A stretch of 64,000 nucleotides of DNA from Rhynchopus sp. YZ270_cl-10 (Eukaryota; Euglenozoa; Diplonemea; Diplonemida; Diplonemidae): positions 682,001-746,000 of the forward strand of contig OZ037891.1 in assembly GCA_964035575.1 (NCBI GenBank). Direction: 5' to 3'. The position numbers were made by a program, and so were the translations under genes. A model generated the notes under the pieces. It was given only the letters and a program-made list of their open reading frames with translations. It was not told the origin of the DNA and ran no database searches. Positions 61,507 through 64,000 of the stretch are shown piece by piece. How positions within the stretch are numbered: position 1 is the first letter of the stretch; the number at the start of each line of letters is the position of its first letter.

Positions 61507-61815
61507 ATAAACTTTTCTTTTATTTTTTGCAACGATAGTGCCAAAGAAACTCAAGCCATCCTCCCGTTTAAAAAAACACAAACTGCCGACAATCGATGCC
61601 ACATTAAGATGTACGTCATCGGGTGTTTGCACCGAAAAGTAACAGTGTGTTGCATGGTGTCCACCATGACAACAGTCCAAAGTTGTTCTCTTTTTGATAG
61701 GATTCAGCCTTTTTTTTTAGCACCGTCTTCGTTTTAATCCTTTTTATTTTTCTGTCCAAGATGCATCCGTTTGGCACGAACATCTCAAGTTTTTAGTTCT
61801 ATTTTTTTTCAAAAA

Positions 61816-61850
61816 AGGTGATCAAGCAGATGAGAGGCTCAGGATCATCT
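61816..61850 (+). repeat. Dispersed two-stem hairpin, variant
   Basis: Outer stem AGGTGAT (61816-61822) with ATCATCT (61844-61850). The inner stem is reduced to AGC/GCT. The loop contains GAGAG. Confidence 0.65.
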
Positions 61851-61987
61851 GTACCCAACTTTTCCTTTTTCTTTTCGGATGACAAAACACAGAGAGGCTT
61901 GGGTTCAAACTTGTCTTGCGTTGTTGTCATTTTTGCAGACGTGATTGCCATAGCAGGCAATTCTCAATTCTGCGCAAACAATAACAG

Positions 61988-62057
61988 TGGAGATTGCACC
62001 AACTGTGGCAACACTACCGAGGCAAACTACACTACTCCAACAATTTATCAAAATAAG
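61988..62057 (+). repeat. GTGGAGATTGCACC repeat, copy 1
   Basis: GTGGAGATTGCACCAACTG, TGGCAACACTACCGAGGC, then ACTACACTACTCCAACAATT. Also at 62738-62818 (with a short insertion) and reversed at 33252-33340. The 3' half resembles 51609-51660 and 62905-62960 (ACACTACTCCAACCAAG). Confidence 0.8.
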
Positions 62058-62737
62058 AAAAAAAAATGCCCTCACTTGTTGAGATAGATGGCGTTTTGCG
62101 AAGGGTGGTGGATACCACAATTCTATATTCCACTGTTTCGACAATTTATCGAGGAAAACAAAAGATGTTTTGCAAACTCATTTTGGTTTCTTTGTTGGGG
62201 CAGGGGGCCGGGGTGGGGGTGGGGGGTAAAAAAAAAAAGGTCAGTGCCGTCATTCTTTGGCGGCATGCTCTGACCAATAATCAAAAAAAAAAATCTGTCG
62301 AAAAGAAAAAAAAAAAAGAAATGGGGGCAACAGTATTGGAGTGTACCATTGGTAAGCAATGGTATTTCAATGATATATGTGTCCCCTTTTTGCCAGTTGT
62401 GTGCGTTTAGGAAAGGCAACTTCCTATTAAGCCCACCGACTCCATTTTCTTGGAGCTTCCAGGACCGTACAATGCTCCGTTCTCTAAAAAAAGGAATGGT
62501 AAAAAAAGTTTTCACATAAATGAAAGAAATAAACAGTTAAACGCCAGCTTGTTGTATCCCGACTCCAGATCACCCCTCTCTTCCCACCTCTCTCTTCCCC
62601 CACTACCACGTGAGAATATCCCCTTTTTTTGCTTTTTTTAAAACAGTGTGTATTATCGGGGTTTTTTTGCTTCATCTTGTAGAGAAATTCACTAAAAAAA
62701 AAATACCCCTTCAAATTCTTGCTTTGAAACAAAGAAA

Positions 62738-62818
62738 GTGGAGATTGCACCAACTGTGGCAACACACACTGTTGGCTACAACCCGAGGCAACTACACTAC
62801 TCCAACAATTTGTCAAAA
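62738..62818 (+). repeat. GTGGAGATTGCACC repeat, copy 2
   Basis: Near-identical to 61988-62057 apart from an insertion of about 12 bp (CACTGTTGGCTACAAC region). Confidence 0.8.
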
Positions 62819-63109
62819 GAAAACAACAACAAGATGAAAAGTGTGCCTAGAAGGTATCACCAATAAAGCAACGGTTACTTATCAGCGTTTTTGTATAGTG
62901 GAGTTCATCCTCGGGTGTCTACACTAATACAACCAAGTTTTCAAAGAAAAATAACTTATGGATAGTGAAGACTGTCTGCATCAAAGCGGCTACGCTGAAA
63001 CCAACAGAGTATCAAAAAAAAAACATGCTCTAAGAGAAGCAACCAACGAAGGATACACTGTTCACGAGAGGGCTTTGTATTTCAAATCACATTTTTTTTT
63101 TGGGGAATA

Positions 63110-63202
63110 GTCAGTTATACCCTACCCTTTTTTTGAAATGGTCAGAGATACCCGAAAATAAGTTCAGATATACCCGAAAACCAGAAATAGGGCATAACTG
63201 AC
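63110..63202. mobile_element. Fold-back element with nested inverted repeats
   Basis: GTCAGTTATACCCTA and TAGGGCATAACTGAC are inverted ends (one mismatch) flanked by TA. A second fold overlaps it: AGTTCAGATATACCCGAAAA is complementary to TTTTCGGGTATATCTGAACT at about 63213-63232, so the palindrome region continues to about 63290. Confidence 0.7.
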
Positions 63203-63550
63203 TATATCTGAACTTATTTTCGGGTATATCTGAACTTTTTTCGGGTATCTCTGAACTTATTTGGGGTACCCACTTATTTGGGGGTACCCCCTTTGATTTT
63301 TTGCCCAGTGGGTGAGTGACCCACCATGAGGGAATGCGACAGCAGAGACAGTATTGAAGCAGCATGGTATGATTTTCACCCCTCTACCCCACACACAGTT
63401 ACTTTTAGTGGGGGTAAATACCCGCAAACCCGCAAACCCGCAAACCCTTATACATGGTCCCTCGCTTCGCTTGGGAACCATTAGTGCAGCAGGAAACTCT
63501 CTGTAGCGTGAAAAAAGGCTACCTTATTTCGCGGAAATACATAGTTATTA

Positions 63551-64000
63551 CCACTTTTTTCATTAACCTCACCCTTCCCGACTACTGCGTTTGTACACCA
63601 TACTTAATCACACCCCACATTTACACTCATCACAGGATCGTGAAATCTGAACTGCATCCGTGATTGCGATGAGCGCCGCTCTCCGACATTCAACAACTCA
63701 AAATACAAGGCTTCACCCAAATCAATCTATTCTAGATTTGTTTGTGGACGAAGACCTGGGGGTGGGAACACTTTGTCAGTCACTGCTATAGCCATTAACC
63801 CAGGGAGCATAGCTAGTGCAAGAAATTCTACTTTGGAAACCTTCCGGAAAGTCTGTCCTCTGCTTACGGAGGACGAGGCACAAGAAAATATTGCGTTCCC
63901 CCAGAAAACCAGTGCACATTTCACACTCCTTGTGGGTGGTCTTGTTGCCTTTTTTGTCAAGTAATTTTGGCCCAGGCATGCTCTTGAAGCATGACAATTT
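63551..64000. repeat. Long dispersed repeat, copy 2, cut by window end
   Basis: Collinear with 5128-5625. The two copies differ by scattered substitutions and indels; the 3' 160 bp are nearly identical. The element continues beyond the window. Confidence 0.8.

Larger units (their letters stand above)
60479..64000. other. Repeat-rich spacer to window end
   Basis: No gene is supported. It holds fold-backs (61354-61449 and 63110-63202), hairpin copies (61472-61506, 61816-61850; relatives near 60648, 61886 and 63062), two copies of the GTGGAGATTGCACC repeat, a CATGGTG/CACCATG mini-hairpin near 61652 and the long repeat 63551-64000. Confidence 0.6.

Overview
This window is nuclear DNA of a single-celled eukaryote. 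Genes have GT-AG introns (15 resolved, 57 to 302 nt, almost all with a GTAT donor). They encode typical eukaryotic products: a myosin, the SRP receptor alpha subunit, an LRRC45-like centriolar protein, an EF-hand protein, a BolA-like protein and a MYND zinc-finger protein. Between them lie T-rich, repeat-laden spacers. All 22 genes I can support are on the + strand, and most have a pyrimidine tract and an AG a few to a few tens of bases before the ATG. That looks like one-way polycistronic transcription with spliced-leader trans-splicing, as in Euglenozoa (a diplonemid-like species would fit, since cis-introns are also present) or dinoflagellate/perkinsid relatives. The assignment is an inference; no rRNA, tRNA or spliced-leader gene was recognised.

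Layout. 1-10.3 kb has no convincing gene. It holds two minisatellites (91 copies of a 7-mer; about 20 copies of an 8-mer), two arrays of GTCCGAC/GTCGGAC palindromes, a decayed mobile-element patch (3.4-5.65 kb) and fold-back elements. 10.3-25.3 kb is gene-dense: GT32 glycosyltransferase, a small mitochondrial-type membrane protein, YdjC-type deacetylase, a proline-rich protein, a four-exon coiled-coil protein, SGNH hydrolase, LRR/coiled-coil protein, BolA, MPPED-type metallophosphoesterase and a fatty-acid-hydroxylase-family protein. 25.3-35.2 kb alternates repeats with a ZZ/SEC-C protein, a large coiled-coil protein and a DUF4291 protein. 35.2-60.5 kb carries a 1410-residue orphan, a membrane protein, a small orphan, SRPRA, the myosin, the EF-hand protein, two coiled-coil or basic orphans and the MYND protein. 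60.5-64 kb is repeats; the last 450 bases repeat the element at 5.1-5.6 kb and run off the window.

The most unusual signal is a dispersed family of about 35-50 nt hairpins in spacers and introns. Each has two stacked stems separated by a short bulge on the 3' side, and many have a loop of the ACAGAGAG/ACGAGAG type. Stem sequences differ between copies while pairing is kept, and every copy I found lies in the direction of transcription. This suggests a structured RNA element rather than random debris. Also notable are an 80-bp near-identical repeat (34.65 and 55.36 kb) sitting beside two interleaved perfect 9-bp helices, several TA-flanked fold-back MITEs, and abrupt switching of G/C strand bias and codon choice inside single genes.

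Functionally the genes are ordinary housekeeping and cytoskeletal/flagellar-type loci rather than a pathway cluster: secretion (SRPRA, GT32), lipid modification (hydroxylase), iron-sulfur handling (BolA), motility and centriole structure (myosin, LRRC45-like, EF-hand, several coiled-coil proteins). I see no sign that neighbouring genes act together.
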